Shown one piece after another: positions 23,624-32,195 of a stretch of DNA of 35,226 nucleotides. This DNA is from Hyphomicrobiaceae bacterium (GTDB lineage Bacteria > Pseudomonadota > Alphaproteobacteria > Rhizobiales > Hyphomicrobiaceae), in NCBI GenBank assembly GCA_024281145.1, contig JAMXLN010000192.1, forward strand, positions 1 to 35,226, given 5' to 3'. Numbering within the stretch: position 1 is the stretch's first letter; each line of letters starts with the position of its first letter. The notes under the pieces were generated by a model, which was not told the origin of the DNA, did not search any database, and was given only the letters and a program-made list of their open reading frames with translations. A program made the position numbers and the translations under genes.

Positions 23624-24328
23624 CTATAACCTCCGTTAGCTTGTCCTAGGGTTCGCTCTCGGGACACAGCAAAGCCTAGGATGCTGCGGCCCAGCCGAAG
23701 TTACAAGGCGGTTCCGCGCTAACTGTCAAGGTGAACCTCCCTGCGCCCGGCGCGCCCGGGCTAATCCCCGCCCAAAACCGCGCGAAATCGCCGATCAGGT
23801 CCTGGGAAGAGGACCTGGGGGGCCGGTGAACTTTGATCTCCTGCGCCGCCGCACGAGGGCCTGCATGAAGGCACGGCCGTCCCGTCTGCGCTCCTGCCTC
23901 GGGCGGCGTGAAGCCCGGCCGACAAGCTCGCCCCCTGCTGTGAGCATCACGAGCGCGCGCGGCTTGCCGGTGGGGGCTTTGTCCCGTGTTGGGGGTGAGA
24001 GCAGCGGCGTACCTCGTCCACCGCATCGCCCTTGGGCCGGGCGATCAGCACCCCAACTTGGCCCCCGAGCCTAAACGGGCGGCGCGATGGCATGCCGCTT
24101 GCTCCAACCCCCGTGACGCGAGCTAGTATGTCGAAGAGCCGGCGCAGGTCGCCTTGCGTGCAGCCAATGCGCTCATTCCTTAAGCAGACTGGCCTTAAGC
24201 AGACTGGCCTTAAGCAGACTGGGCTTAAGCAGACTGGGCTTAGACTGGGCTTAAGCAGACTGGGCTTAGACTGGCCTTTAGGCAGACTGGGGACCACAGC
24301 CGGCACGCAACGTTGGGAGCTTGAGCAC
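23624..24328. other. Intergenic, 705 nt, holding array B and possible gene remnants
   Basis: No intact gene is recognisable between the small secreted gene and the ABC binding protein. The right end holds array B. On the minus strand, about 24000-24170, the 23947 ORF has protein-like sequence (GGQVGVLIARPKGDAVDEV), and another frame further on has GKPRALVMLTAGGELVG. This could be a decayed, frameshifted gene, but I cannot name it. Confidence 0.4.
24178..24295. repeat. Tandem array B: 15-bp units with shortened copies
   Basis: Units GACTGGCCTTAAGCA (24187, 24202) and GACTGGGCTTAAGCA (24217, 24243) are mixed with 11-nt versions GACTGGGCTTA (24232, 24258) and a 16-nt version (24269). The GCTTAAGC inside the G-form unit is a perfect palindrome. 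The array ends 33 nt before the start codon of the ABC binding protein, so it lies in that operon's promoter or leader. Long ORFs through it (LKQTG repeats) arise because the period is a multiple of three. Confidence 0.92.
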
Positions 24329-25930
24329 ATGGACCGCAGATCGTTTCTCAAGGCCTTTGCCGGTGCCGGCAGCCTGGCCGCGTCCGGGGCCCTTCCGGCG
24401 CCGGCCCTATCTCAGGGGGCGGCGGCGAAGGCGCTGCGCTTCGTGCCGCAGGCCAATCTGGCCAACTTCGATCCGATCTGGGGCACGCAGTATGTGGTGC
24501 GCAACGCCTCGCAGCTGGTGTGGGACACGCTCTATGGCGTTGACGACAAGCTCGAACCGCAACGGCAGATGGTGGAGGGCGAGGAGGTCTCAAGCGACGG
24601 GCTGACGTGGACGTTCAAGCTGCGGTCCGGCCTCAAATTCCATGACGGCGAGCCGGTGTTGGCCAAGGACGTGGTGGCGAGCCTTGCGCGCTGGATGGCC
24701 CGCGACTCCATGGGGCTGATGATCAAAGCGCTGCAGAAGGAGTTTACCGCGGTCGATGACCGCACGATCAAGCTGGTGTTGTCGGCGCCCTACCCCAAGC
24801 TGCTGCTGGCGCTCGGCAAGAACAACACGCCGATGGCATTCATCATGCCGGAACGCATCGCCAAGACCGATCCGTTCCAGCAGATCACCGAGTATGTCGG
24901 CAGCGGTCCCATGAAGTTCGCACGCAGCGAATGGGTGCCGGGCGCCAAAGCCGTGTTCGAGAAGTTCGCCGACTACCAGCCGCGGAACGAGCCGCACTCC
25001 TGGCTGGCTGGCGGCAAGAAGATGCTCATCGACCGCATCGAATGGATCATCCTGCCCGATCCCGCCACTGCCGCGGCGGCGCTGCAGAACGGCGAGGTGG
25101 ATTGGTGGGAGACGCCCATCCCCGACCTCGTCCCGGTGCTGAAGAAAAACAAAAGCATCCAGGTTGATATTGCCGACCCGCTCGGCAATATCGGATCCTT
25201 CCGCATGAACCACCTGCATCCGCCGTTCAACAACGTAAAGATACGGCGCGCGGTGCAGATGGCGCTGAGCCAGGAAGACTACATGCGTGCCGTCGTCGGC
25301 GACGACACCAACCTGTGGAAGCCGATCCCCAGCTTCTTCACCCCCGGCACGCCGCTCTACACAGAGGAGGGCGGCGATGTGCTGAAGGGCAAGCGCGACA
25401 TTGACGGGGCCAAGAAGCTCTTGGCGGAAGCGGGCTATGCGGGCCAGCCCGTCACGTGTCTCGTCGCCCAGGACCAGGCGCCGCTCAAGGCCATGGGCGA
25501 GGTGACCGCCGACTTGCTCAAGAAGCTCGGCATGACGGTCGATTTCGTTGCCACCGACTGGGGCACGGTTGGCCAGCGCCGCGCCTCCAAATCGCCCCCC
25601 GGCCAAGGCGGCTGGGGCATGTTCCACACCTGGCATGCCGGCGCCGACTGCGTTAACCCGGCTTCCTACATTGCCGTGCGCGGCACTGGCGATAAGGCGT
25701 GGTTTGGCTGGCCAGACAGCCCCGCGGTGGAGAAGGAGGTGGCGGCCTGGTTCGCAGCCAAGGAGCTGGGCGAGGAGAAGGCGGCCGTTGCACGGCTCAA
25801 CAAGGCCGCCATGGAAGACGTCATCTACGTGCCGACCGGCTTCTACTACGGCTATCAGGCTTGGCGCAGCAATGTCAGCGGCATCATCAAGGGTCCGCTG
25901 CCGTTCTTCTGGGGTGTGGCCAAGGCCTAA
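24329..25930 (+). CDS. ABC transporter substrate-binding protein, peptide/nickel family (SBP_bac_5), Tat-exported
   Basis: A 533-residue binding protein of the DppA/OppA/NikA group. The N-terminus MDRRSFLKAFAGAGSLAASG is a twin-arginine signal (RRSFLK), so the protein is probably exported folded. Family motifs follow: LRFVPQANLANFDPIWGTQYV, LTWTFKLRSGLKFHDGEPVLAKDVVASL and NVKIRRAVQMALSQEDYM. It delivers a peptide or other solute to the permeases encoded next. I chose the ATG at 24329; the track's start at 24032 would translate the repeat array. GGGAG lies upstream. It heads the operon SBP-permease-permease-ATPase-ATPase, possibly with the LLM enzyme at 30225. The ligand is unknown; Tat-exported members of this family are not always peptide receptors. 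Confidence 0.93.
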   Translation: MDRRSFLKAFAGAGSLAASGALPAPALSQGAAAKALRFVPQANLANFDPIWGTQYVVRNASQLVWDTLYGVDDKLEPQRQMVEGEEVSSDGLTWTFKLRSGLKFHDGEPVLAKDVVASLARWMARDSMGLMIKALQKEFTAVDDRTIKLVLSAPYPKLLLALGKNNTPMAFIMPERIAKTDPFQQITEYVGSGPMKFARSEWVPGAKAVFEKFADYQPRNEPHSWLAGGKKMLIDRIEWIILPDPATAAAALQNGEVDWWETPIPDLVPVLKKNKSIQVDIADPLGNIGSFRMNHLHPPFNNVKIRRAVQMALSQEDYMRAVVGDDTNLWKPIPSFFTPGTPLYTEEGGDVLKGKRDIDGAKKLLAEAGYAGQPVTCLVAQDQAPLKAMGEVTADLLKKLGMTVDFVATDWGTVGQRRASKSPPGQGGWGMFHTWHAGADCVNPASYIAVRGTGDKAWFGWPDSPAVEKEVAAWFAAKELGEEKAAVARLNKAAMEDVIYVPTGFYYGYQAWRSNVSGIIKGPLPFFWGVAKA

Positions 25931-25978
25931 TGCCCAACGGCGGTGGATCGCGGCAGCGGCGGGGCGGCGACGCCGATC

Positions 25979-25993
25979 CCGGGGTCTCCCCGG
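25979..25993 (+). terminator. Intercistronic hairpin after the binding-protein gene
   Basis: CCGGGG and CCCCGG form a perfect 6-bp stem with a TCT loop, 49 nt after the binding-protein stop. Such structures often raise expression of the binding protein over the permease genes by partial termination or mRNA protection; that role is inference. Confidence 0.4.
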
Positions 25994-26054
25994 TGAGTGC
26001 ACTTGGCGTCGGCTGCAGTCCGGCGGCGCGGCTAGAGTGTGAGGGCTAGGCTCC

Positions 26055-26996
26055 ATGCTCGCACACATCTTTCGGCGCATCGTGGCGACGATCCCAGTGA
26101 TGGCGATCGTCGCCCTGTTCGTGTTCAGCTTGCTCTACATCGCGCCGGGCGATCCGGCCGCCGTCATCGCCGGTGAGCAAGCCTCGCCCGAGGACGTGGA
26201 AAAGATCCGCAAGGGTCTTGGTCTTGATCGGCCGTTTGTGTCCCGCTTCGGCGAATGGTCTTGGCACATCCTGCAGGCCGATCTCGGTACCTCGATGTTC
26301 ACGGGTCTGCCCGTCACGCAACTGATCGTCCAGCGGCTCGAGCCCACGCTGTCCCTGATGGTGGTCACACTCATCCTCTCGATCACCATCGCCGTGCCGA
26401 TGGGCGTCATCGCCGCCTGGAAGGCGGGCACTTGGGTCGACCGCGGGCTCATGGCCTTTGCCGTGCTCGGCTTTTCGGTGCCGGTGTTCGTCGTGGGCTA
26501 CGTGTTGGCCTATGTGTTCGCCCTTGAGCTCGACTGGTTTCCGGTGCAGGGCTACACGCCGCTCTCCGCCGGCTTTTGGCCGTGGCTTGAGAACCTCGTG
26601 CTTCCGGCCATCGCGCTGGGCTGCGTTTATATCGCGCTCATCGCCCGCATCACGCGCGCCTCCATGCTCGAGGTGCTGCAGCAGGACTACATCCGCACGG
26701 CGCGATCCAAGGGCATGGGCCAGAGCGGCATTCTGTTTGTCCATGCCCTCAAGAATGCCGCCGTGCCCATCGTCACCGTTATCGGCATCGGCGTGGCGCT
26801 CCTGATCGGCGGCGCAGTGGTAACCGAAAGCGTGTTTGCCATTCCTGGTCTCGGCCGGCTCACCATCGATGCCATCGTGCGCCGCGACTATCCCGTGATC
26901 CAGGGCATCGTGCTGTTGTTCAGCTTGGTCTACGTGCTGGTCAATCTCGCGGTTGACGTGATCTATACGCTGCTTGATCCGAGGATTCGCTATTGA
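26055..26996 (+). CDS. ABC transporter permease, DppB/OppB type
   Basis: A 313-residue inner-membrane permease. The first helix is FRRIVATIPVMAIVALFVFSLLYIAPGDP, followed by the family's LGLDRPFVSRFGEW region and a transmembrane core of about five more helices. The coupling loop with the EAA-like motif (EVLQQDYIRTARSKGMG) contacts the ATPases. It forms the channel with the next permease. GAGGG precedes the ATG. It overlaps the downstream permease gene by four bases. Confidence 0.94.
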   Translation: MLAHIFRRIVATIPVMAIVALFVFSLLYIAPGDPAAVIAGEQASPEDVEKIRKGLGLDRPFVSRFGEWSWHILQADLGTSMFTGLPVTQLIVQRLEPTLSLMVVTLILSITIAVPMGVIAAWKAGTWVDRGLMAFAVLGFSVPVFVVGYVLAYVFALELDWFPVQGYTPLSAGFWPWLENLVLPAIALGCVYIALIARITRASMLEVLQQDYIRTARSKGMGQSGILFVHALKNAAVPIVTVIGIGVALLIGGAVVTESVFAIPGLGRLTIDAIVRRDYPVIQGIVLLFSLVYVLVNLAVDVIYTLLDPRIRY

Positions 26997-27925
26997 GCGC
27001 CCAATCTTCAATGCTGGGCTCAGCCGTGCCGGTGCCCGCCGATGTCGCCGTCGAGCCGGCCATGCCCGACGTGCTGCCACCGATCAAGGTGCGGCGCGGG
27101 CTTGCAGGCTTCGTCTATCGCCATCCCACCATCGCCTTTGGTGCGGCCCTGCTGATCGCGATGCTGTCGATCGCGGTGCTTGCCCCCTATCTCGGCACCG
27201 TCGACCCGACCGCGCTCTCGCCGGCAAAGCGTACACGCGCCCCCTCCGCGGAGTTTTGGTTCGGCACCGACATGTTCGGGCGCGACGTGTACTCGCGTGT
27301 CATGTATGGCGCGCGCGTGTCGCTCACCGTCGGCTTCTCGGTGGCAATCCTGGCCTCGCTCGCCGGCCTCGCCGTTGGACTGATCTCGGGGTTCGTGCGC
27401 TGGGCCGATGGCATCATCATGCGCATCATGGACGGCATGATGTCGATCCCGCCGATCCTGCTCGCGGTCGCCCTGATGGCACTCACGCGCGCCAGCGTCA
27501 CCAACGTCGTCACCGCCATCACCATCGCCGAGTTTCCCCGCGTTGCCAGACTGGTGCGCGGCGTGGTCTTATCCCTGCGGGAGCAGCCCTACGTTGACGC
27601 CGCCGTGGCGGCCGGCACGCGCGGCCCCATGATTATCCTGCGACACATCCTGCCCAATACGTTGGCGCCCATGACGGTGCAGGCGACCTACATCTGTGCG
27701 TCGGCCATGATCGTGGAGGCGATCCTGTCCTTCATTGGCGCCGGCACGCCGCCCAGCGTTCCCTCCTGGGGCAACATCATGGCCGAAGGCCGGGCGCTTT
27801 GGCAGGTGAAGCCCTTCATCGTGTTTTTCCCGGCCGTGTTCCTGTCGCTCACCGTGTTGGCGGTGAACCTCTTGGGCGACGGCCTGCGCGACATGCTCGA
27901 CCCGCGCATGGCCAAACGGCTGTAG
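26993..27925 (+). CDS. ABC transporter permease, DppC/OppC type
   Basis: A 310-residue permease with a first helix around residues 45-65 (TIAFGAALLIAMLSIAVLAPYL), the LAPYLGTVDP and EFWFGTDMFGRDVYSRVMYGAR motifs of DppC, and the coupling-loop EQPYVDAAVAAGTRG. The likely start is a TTG at 26993 that overlaps the dppB-type stop (TTGA); an ATG six codons later (27011) is the alternative and would lose only polar residues. It pairs with the previous permease to form the transmembrane pore. A 92-nt gap follows before the ATPase genes. Confidence 0.92.
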   Translation: MSAQSSMLGSAVPVPADVAVEPAMPDVLPPIKVRRGLAGFVYRHPTIAFGAALLIAMLSIAVLAPYLGTVDPTALSPAKRTRAPSAEFWFGTDMFGRDVYSRVMYGARVSLTVGFSVAILASLAGLAVGLISGFVRWADGIIMRIMDGMMSIPPILLAVALMALTRASVTNVVTAITIAEFPRVARLVRGVVLSLREQPYVDAAVAAGTRGPMIILRHILPNTLAPMTVQATYICASAMIVEAILSFIGAGTPPSVPSWGNIMAEGRALWQVKPFIVFFPAVFLSLTVLAVNLLGDGLRDMLDPRMAKRL

Positions 27926-28017
27926 CTTAATGCCGCAAGCCGCCAAACCTCCTGCGCTCCTATGCGGTGCCCTGTCACTTGATTGGACCAGGCCCACCTT
28001 GAGGACCGAGCCGACGC

Positions 28018-29007
28018 ATGCCGCTGCTTGAGATCAATGACCTGCAGACGCATTTCCGCACTCCGGACGGGGTGAACCGCGCCGTAGATGGCGTGTCCTT
28101 CCAGATGGGGGAGGGCGAGACGTTGGCGGTGGTGGGCGAGTCGGGTTGCGGCAAGTCGGTCACCGCCAACTCCATCCTGCGCTTGATCCCTGAGCCACCA
28201 GGAAAAATTGCCGGCTCCATCCGCTTCCGGGGTGTCGACCTTCTCAAGCTCTCCGACAAGGAGATGCGCCGCGTTCGCGGCAACGACATCTCGATGATCT
28301 TCCAGGAGCCGATGACGAGCCTCAATCCGGTGCTCACCGTCGGACGGCAGCTCGGCGAGACGCTCAGATTGCACCAGCGCGTGAGCCGCCGCGAAGCCGA
28401 TGCGAGGGCTGTCGAGATGCTGCGGCTGGTCGGCATCCCTGAGGCCAAGCGCCGGCTCGGCGAATATCCCCACCAGCTGTCGGGGGGCATGCGCCAGCGC
28501 GTGATGATCGCCATCGCGCTCTCGTGCCGTCCCAAATTGCTGATCGCCGATGAGCCGACCACAGCGCTCGACGTCACCATCCAGGCGCAAATCCTCGACC
28601 TGATGAAGGACCTAAAGGCGAAGGTGGGCGCCGCCATCATCCTGATCACGCACGATCTCGGCATCGTCGCCGAGGTGGCGGAGCGCGTGATGGTGATGTA
28701 CGCGGGGCGCAAGGTGGAGGAGGCGCCGGTGGAAAAGCTCTTTCGCACCCCGCGTCACCCCTATACGCAAGGGCTGTTCGGTGCGGTTCCCAAGCTCGGC
28801 TCCTCGCTCGCGGGCAATTTGACCAAGCTCGCGGAGATCCCCGGCGTGGTCCCGAGCCTGAAGCAACGCATCTGCGGCTGCGTGTTCGCGACCCGCTGCG
28901 CGTCGGCGACGGATCTATGCCGGCAGAGCGCACCGGCGCTCGAACTCAAGGCCCCCGGCCACTTGGCCGCCTGCCACTTCGCCCCCAAGGAAGCGCTCGC
29001 CGCATGA
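28018..29007 (+). CDS. ABC transporter ATP-binding protein, DppD/OppD type
   Basis: A 329-residue ATPase with Walker A GESGCGKS (40-47), Q-loop [11 protein letters not shown], signature LSGGMRQR (154-161), Walker [13 protein letters not shown] and a C-terminal oligopeptide-transport extension with several cysteines ([18 protein letters not shown]). In some Opp/Dpp systems such cysteines bind a [4Fe-4S] cluster. It forms a heterodimer with the next gene product to power uptake. The start at 28018 is the first in frame with family homology ([13 protein letters not shown]). It overlaps the next gene by four bases (ATGA). Confidence 0.95.
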   Translation: MPLLEINDLQTHFRTPDGVNRAVDGVSFQMGEGETLAVVGESGCGKSVTANSILRLIPEPPGKIAGSIRFRGVDLLKLSDKEMRRVRGNDISMIFQEPMTSLNPVLTVGRQLGETLRLHQRVSRREADARAVEMLRLVGIPEAKRRLGEYPHQLSGGMRQRVMIAIALSCRPKLLIADEPTTALDVTIQAQILDLMKDLKAKVGAAIILITHDLGIVAEVAERVMVMYAGRKVEEAPVEKLFRTPRHPYTQGLFGAVPKLGSSLAGNLTKLAEIPGVVPSLKQRICGCVFATRCASATDLCRQSAPALELKAPGHLAACHFAPKEALAA

Positions 29008-30011
29008 AGAGCCCGCTGCTCGAGGTCACCGACCTAAAGAAGCACTTTTTCGTGCACTCAGGCGCGCTCGGGACGGGCGGCGCGACCGTATATGCGGTCG
29101 ATGGCGTGTCATTTACCATCGACCGGGCCGAGACGCTCGCGCTGGTGGGCGAATCGGGGTGCGGCAAATCCACGGTGGGCCGCTGCATCCTGCGCCTCTT
29201 CGACATCACCTCCGGCCAGGTCATGCTTGACGGCAAGCGCATCGACGAGCTCTCCGCTGGCGCGCTAAGGCCGTTCCGGCGGCGCGTCCAGGTGGTGTTC
29301 CAGGATCCATTCTCAAGCCTCAATCCCCGCATGCGCGTGCGCGATATCCTGGCCGAGCCGATCCGCAATTTTCGCCTCGCCACGTCACGTGCCGAGCTGG
29401 CAGCGCGCGTGGATCGCCTCTTGGAGGTGGTGCGGCTGCCGCGCGATGCGGCAAAACGCTGGCCGCATGAGTTCTCCGGCGGCCAGCGCCAGAGGATCGG
29501 CATCGCCCGCGCGCTCGCCGCCGAGCCCGACCTCATCGTTTGCGATGAGGCCGTTTCGGCACTCGACGTGTCGGTCAAGGCGCAAATCGTCAACCTGCTC
29601 TACGACCTGCAGCAGGAGCTGGGACTCGCCATGCTGTTCATCAGCCACGACCTTGCCATCGTCGAACACATGACGCACCGCGTGGCTGTCATGTATTTGG
29701 GCAAGATCGTTGAGTTGGCGCCGAAGCGGGCCCTCTTTGCCGCACCCAAGCACCCATACACGCAGGCGCTCCTATCGGCCGTTCCGGTGCCCGAGCCGGG
29801 CGCCGCGCGCCAACGCATCATCCTCAAGGGCGACGTGCCAAGTCCCATCAACCCGCCCAAGGGCTGCCGCTTTCACACACGCTGCCCCTACGCCTTCGAG
29901 CGCTGCCGCGCCGAGGAGCCAGCCCTGCGTGCGACGGCCGGCGGTCACCTTTCCGCCTGCCATCTGCACGATCTGCCCGCGGCGCAGAACCCGCTCGCCG
30001 CCGCGGCGTGA
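29004..30011 (+). CDS. ABC transporter ATP-binding protein, DppF/OppF type
   Basis: A 335-residue ATPase with Walker A GESGCGKS (49-56), [13 protein letters not shown], signature FSGGQRQR (157-164) and Walker [13 protein letters not shown], followed by the oligopeptide-transport extension ([14 protein letters not shown]). It is the second ATPase of the importer. The start overlaps the previous stop (ATGA); the track's 28917 start lies within the upstream gene. A GC-rich hairpin follows, and about 210 nt later the SsuD-like LLM gene begins on the same strand. Confidence 0.95.
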   Translation: MKSPLLEVTDLKKHFFVHSGALGTGGATVYAVDGVSFTIDRAETLALVGESGCGKSTVGRCILRLFDITSGQVMLDGKRIDELSAGALRPFRRRVQVVFQDPFSSLNPRMRVRDILAEPIRNFRLATSRAELAARVDRLLEVVRLPRDAAKRWPHEFSGGQRQRIGIARALAAEPDLIVCDEAVSALDVSVKAQIVNLLYDLQQELGLAMLFISHDLAIVEHMTHRVAVMYLGKIVELAPKRALFAAPKHPYTQALLSAVPVPEPGAARQRIILKGDVPSPINPPKGCRFHTRCPYAFERCRAEEPALRATAGGHLSACHLHDLPAAQNPLAAAA

Positions 30012-30034
30012 GGCATTTGGCCCAAGGGAATGTG

Positions 30035-30053
30035 CGGGGCCTCCAAAGCCCCG
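30035..30053 (+). terminator. Possible terminator or pause hairpin after the ABC operon
   Basis: CGGGGC and GCCCCG form a perfect 6-bp stem with a 7-nt loop, 24 nt after the last ATPase stop. There is no T run, so read-through into the LLM gene at 30225 remains possible. Confidence 0.3.
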
Positions 30054-30224
30054 ACGCGGGGGGGAGCGCGCGCCTGCGCCGCTCTTGCAAGTTTGCCGGC
30101 ATCGGTGCCCCTCTCCAGCTTGCGGGTCACAGCGCCTCGCTGCCGGACAAAGCCTGCTGTGGCGCCCGGCGCGGCTCAAAGGGTATCCTCGTGCCCAGTT
30201 GTCCATGAGCAGGAAGCCCCGTCG

Positions 30225-31304
30225 ATGCCAGATCTCGAATTTGGATGGTTCGTGCCAACGCGCGGGGATACGGACGACTACAGCGTCCCTCTCAAGGTAT
30301 CCGCCGGCCTCGAAATGTTCGATCGCGTGGCCATAGCCGCGGAAAAGGCCGGTTTTGAGTACATGCTCATTCCTGTCGGTCACCAGTGCTGGGACGCCTG
30401 GATGACTGGTGCGATGATGACGCGCAAGACGTCGAGCATGCGCATGCTCATTGCCGCGCGGCCGAGCTACATCAATCCCGTGTTGCTGGCCAAGATGATC
30501 ACCACCTTCGATCAGCTGAGCGAAGGGCGCATCTCCGTCAATCTCATCGCCGGGCAAAGCGAGATCGAGAACGTGGCCGAGGGCGTGCGCTGGAGCAAAG
30601 AGCAGCGCTATGAGATCATGGACGAGGAGGTGTCGATCCTGAAGGCGTTATGGACGCAGGCGGGGCCCACCGACTGGCACGGCAAGTACTACACGCTGAA
30701 ACAGGCGGAGCTGGTGCCAAAGCCCTATCAACAGCCGCACCCGAAGTTCTATCTGGGCGGCGGCTCGGACCAGGCCGCGGAGCTTTCCGCGAAACACTCC
30801 GACGTGCACCTTTTCTGGGGCGACACGGTCGACCAGATCATCGCCAATATGAAGATGCTGCGCGGGCTGGCGGCAAAACACGGCCGCGAGCACGCGCTGG
30901 GCTTCGGCATGCGCCTGCAGATCGTGTGTCGTGAGAACGAGAAGGACGCATGGGAGGCGGCCGACAAGCTCGTCCGCAAGGTCACCGCCGAGCGCACGCA
31001 CTATATCCAGAGCTACTATGCCCATTCGGTTGCCAACCAGCGTGTGCAACAACTGGCGCGGGAGATGGGCGAGCTCATTGCGCCCAACCTCTGGAGCGGA
31101 TTGACGAAGGCGCGTCCGGGGGCGGGCATCTGCATCGTCGGCAATCCCGAGCAATGCGCCAACGTGTTGCAGCGCTACATCGACATCGGCTGCCACTCGT
31201 TCTGCCTCTCGGGGTATTTGCACGACGCCGAAGCCGAACGGTTCCACCGCCTGGTGCGCCCGATCCTCATGGATCGCAATCGCGGGCGCATGAAGGCGGC
31301 TTGA
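30225..31304 (+). CDS. LLM-class flavin-dependent oxidoreductase, SsuD/alkanesulfonate monooxygenase-like
   Basis: A 359-residue luciferase-like protein. MPDLEFGWFVPTRGDTDDY, GFEYMLIPVGHQCWDAW, SSMRMLIAARPSYINPVLLAKM, LSEGRISVNLIAG and KFYLGGGSDQAAELSAKHSDVHLFWGD match the SsuD subgroup that desulfonates alkanesulfonates with reduced FMN and O2. Function on a sulfonate or a related imported compound is inferred. The reductase partner (SsuE) is not in the window. I chose the ATG at 30225 with AGGAAG upstream; the 65-residue extension from 30030 has no family similarity. It follows a complete ABC importer on the same strand, so it may act on the imported compound. Confidence 0.92.
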   Translation: MPDLEFGWFVPTRGDTDDYSVPLKVSAGLEMFDRVAIAAEKAGFEYMLIPVGHQCWDAWMTGAMMTRKTSSMRMLIAARPSYINPVLLAKMITTFDQLSEGRISVNLIAGQSEIENVAEGVRWSKEQRYEIMDEEVSILKALWTQAGPTDWHGKYYTLKQAELVPKPYQQPHPKFYLGGGSDQAAELSAKHSDVHLFWGDTVDQIIANMKMLRGLAAKHGREHALGFGMRLQIVCRENEKDAWEAADKLVRKVTAERTHYIQSYYAHSVANQRVQQLAREMGELIAPNLWSGLTKARPGAGICIVGNPEQCANVLQRYIDIGCHSFCLSGYLHDAEAERFHRLVRPILMDRNRGRMKAA

Positions 31305-31344
31305 CGGCCGGCGGCGCACCCGCCCGGGGCGTCACCCCCTGCCC

Positions 31345-32136
31345 TCAACGTCCGGAAAATTGCGGGGTGCGCTTCGTCAGGAAGGCCTCAATCCCCTCTT
31401 GAAAGTCGGCGCTGCCGTAGCAGAGCGCGATGAGGTCCCGATCGTCCACGCTCGCGGCGCGCTCGCGCATGCGGCGTACCACCTCCTTGCCGGCGCGCAT
31501 GGTGAGCGGGGCCTGGGTGGCGATCTGGCCAGCGAGCGCCTGCGTGCGCTCGATCAGGGCTTGCGGCGTATCGAGGAGCTCGCTCACGAGCCCGACGGCG
31601 AGGGCCTCCTCGGCGCCCATCAACCGCGTCGTCAGCAACAGGTCCACGGCGCGGCCAACGCCTGTCAGCGCTGCCACCCTGGCGACATTGGCGGCGGACA
31701 GCATGTTAGCGAGCGTGCGGGCGATGGGAAACCCATATTTGAGGCTGCGCGTGGCGATCCTCAGGTCGCAAGCCGCGGCGATCACGGCCGCACCCCCCGT
31801 ACACACGCCGGCGATGGCCGCGATGGTCGGCACCTGGCATCGCTCGAGCTTGCCGAACGCGCGCTCCAACCGCTCCTCGTAGGCGAGCCCCTCGGCGGCC
31901 GAGCGGAAGGTGCGGAAGAGGGAGATGTCGGTACCGGCCGAGAAGGCGCGTCCCCCCGCCCCGGTGATGATGAGGACGCGCAAGCTGCCATCGGCAGAGA
32001 CGCTAGCGCAGATCTCGCCCAGCCGGTCGTACATCTCGAAGGTGAGCGCATTGTGTGCCAGTGGCCGATTGAAGGTGACGAGGCCGATTGCACCGTTCAC
32101 TTCGTAGATGAGATCGCCATCGGTTGCCTGCCGCAT
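31345..32136 (-). CDS. Enoyl-CoA hydratase/isomerase (crotonase)-family protein without the catalytic glutamates
   Basis: A 263-residue crotonase-fold protein: GLVTFNRPLAHNALTFEMYDRL, FSAGTDISLF (oxyanion hole) and IAGVCTGGAAVIAAACDLRIAT. By alignment with rat enoyl-CoA hydratase, the position of the first catalytic Glu is Val118 and that of the second is Ile137 (YGFPIART). It should bind an acyl-CoA thioester through the oxyanion hole but is unlikely to be an ordinary hydratase; an isomerase, hydrolase or decarboxylase role is possible. AAGGAG precedes the ATG at 32136. It lies downstream of alanine dehydrogenase on the same strand, 59 nt apart, and is convergent with the LLM gene. Confidence 0.88.
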   Translation of the reverse strand: MRQATDGDLIYEVNGAIGLVTFNRPLAHNALTFEMYDRLGEICASVSADGSLRVLIITGAGGRAFSAGTDISLFRTFRSAAEGLAYEERLERAFGKLERCQVPTIAAIAGVCTGGAAVIAAACDLRIATRSLKYGFPIARTLANMLSAANVARVAALTGVGRAVDLLLTTRLMGAEEALAVGLVSELLDTPQALIERTQALAGQIATQAPLTMRAGKEVVRRMRERAASVDDRDLIALCYGSADFQEGIEAFLTKRTPQFSGR

Positions 32137-32195
32137 CGGCCAATACTCCTTGCGCGCCTTCCGTCCAAGGCCCCTTCACCGTGCGGCCATCGCCA

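Noticed and set aside
23103-24295. CRISPR arrays
   Set aside because: The units are contiguous 15-bp repeats with no unique spacers, no 24-37 bp repeat size and no cas genes.
24032-24328. N-terminal extension of the ABC binding protein through the LKQTG repeats
   Set aside because: A twin-arginine signal starts exactly at 24329 with a ribosome-binding sequence; the extension is only repeat translation.
24590-26080. 496-residue minus-strand ORF
   Set aside because: Antisense to the ABC binding protein; its composition mirrors that gene.
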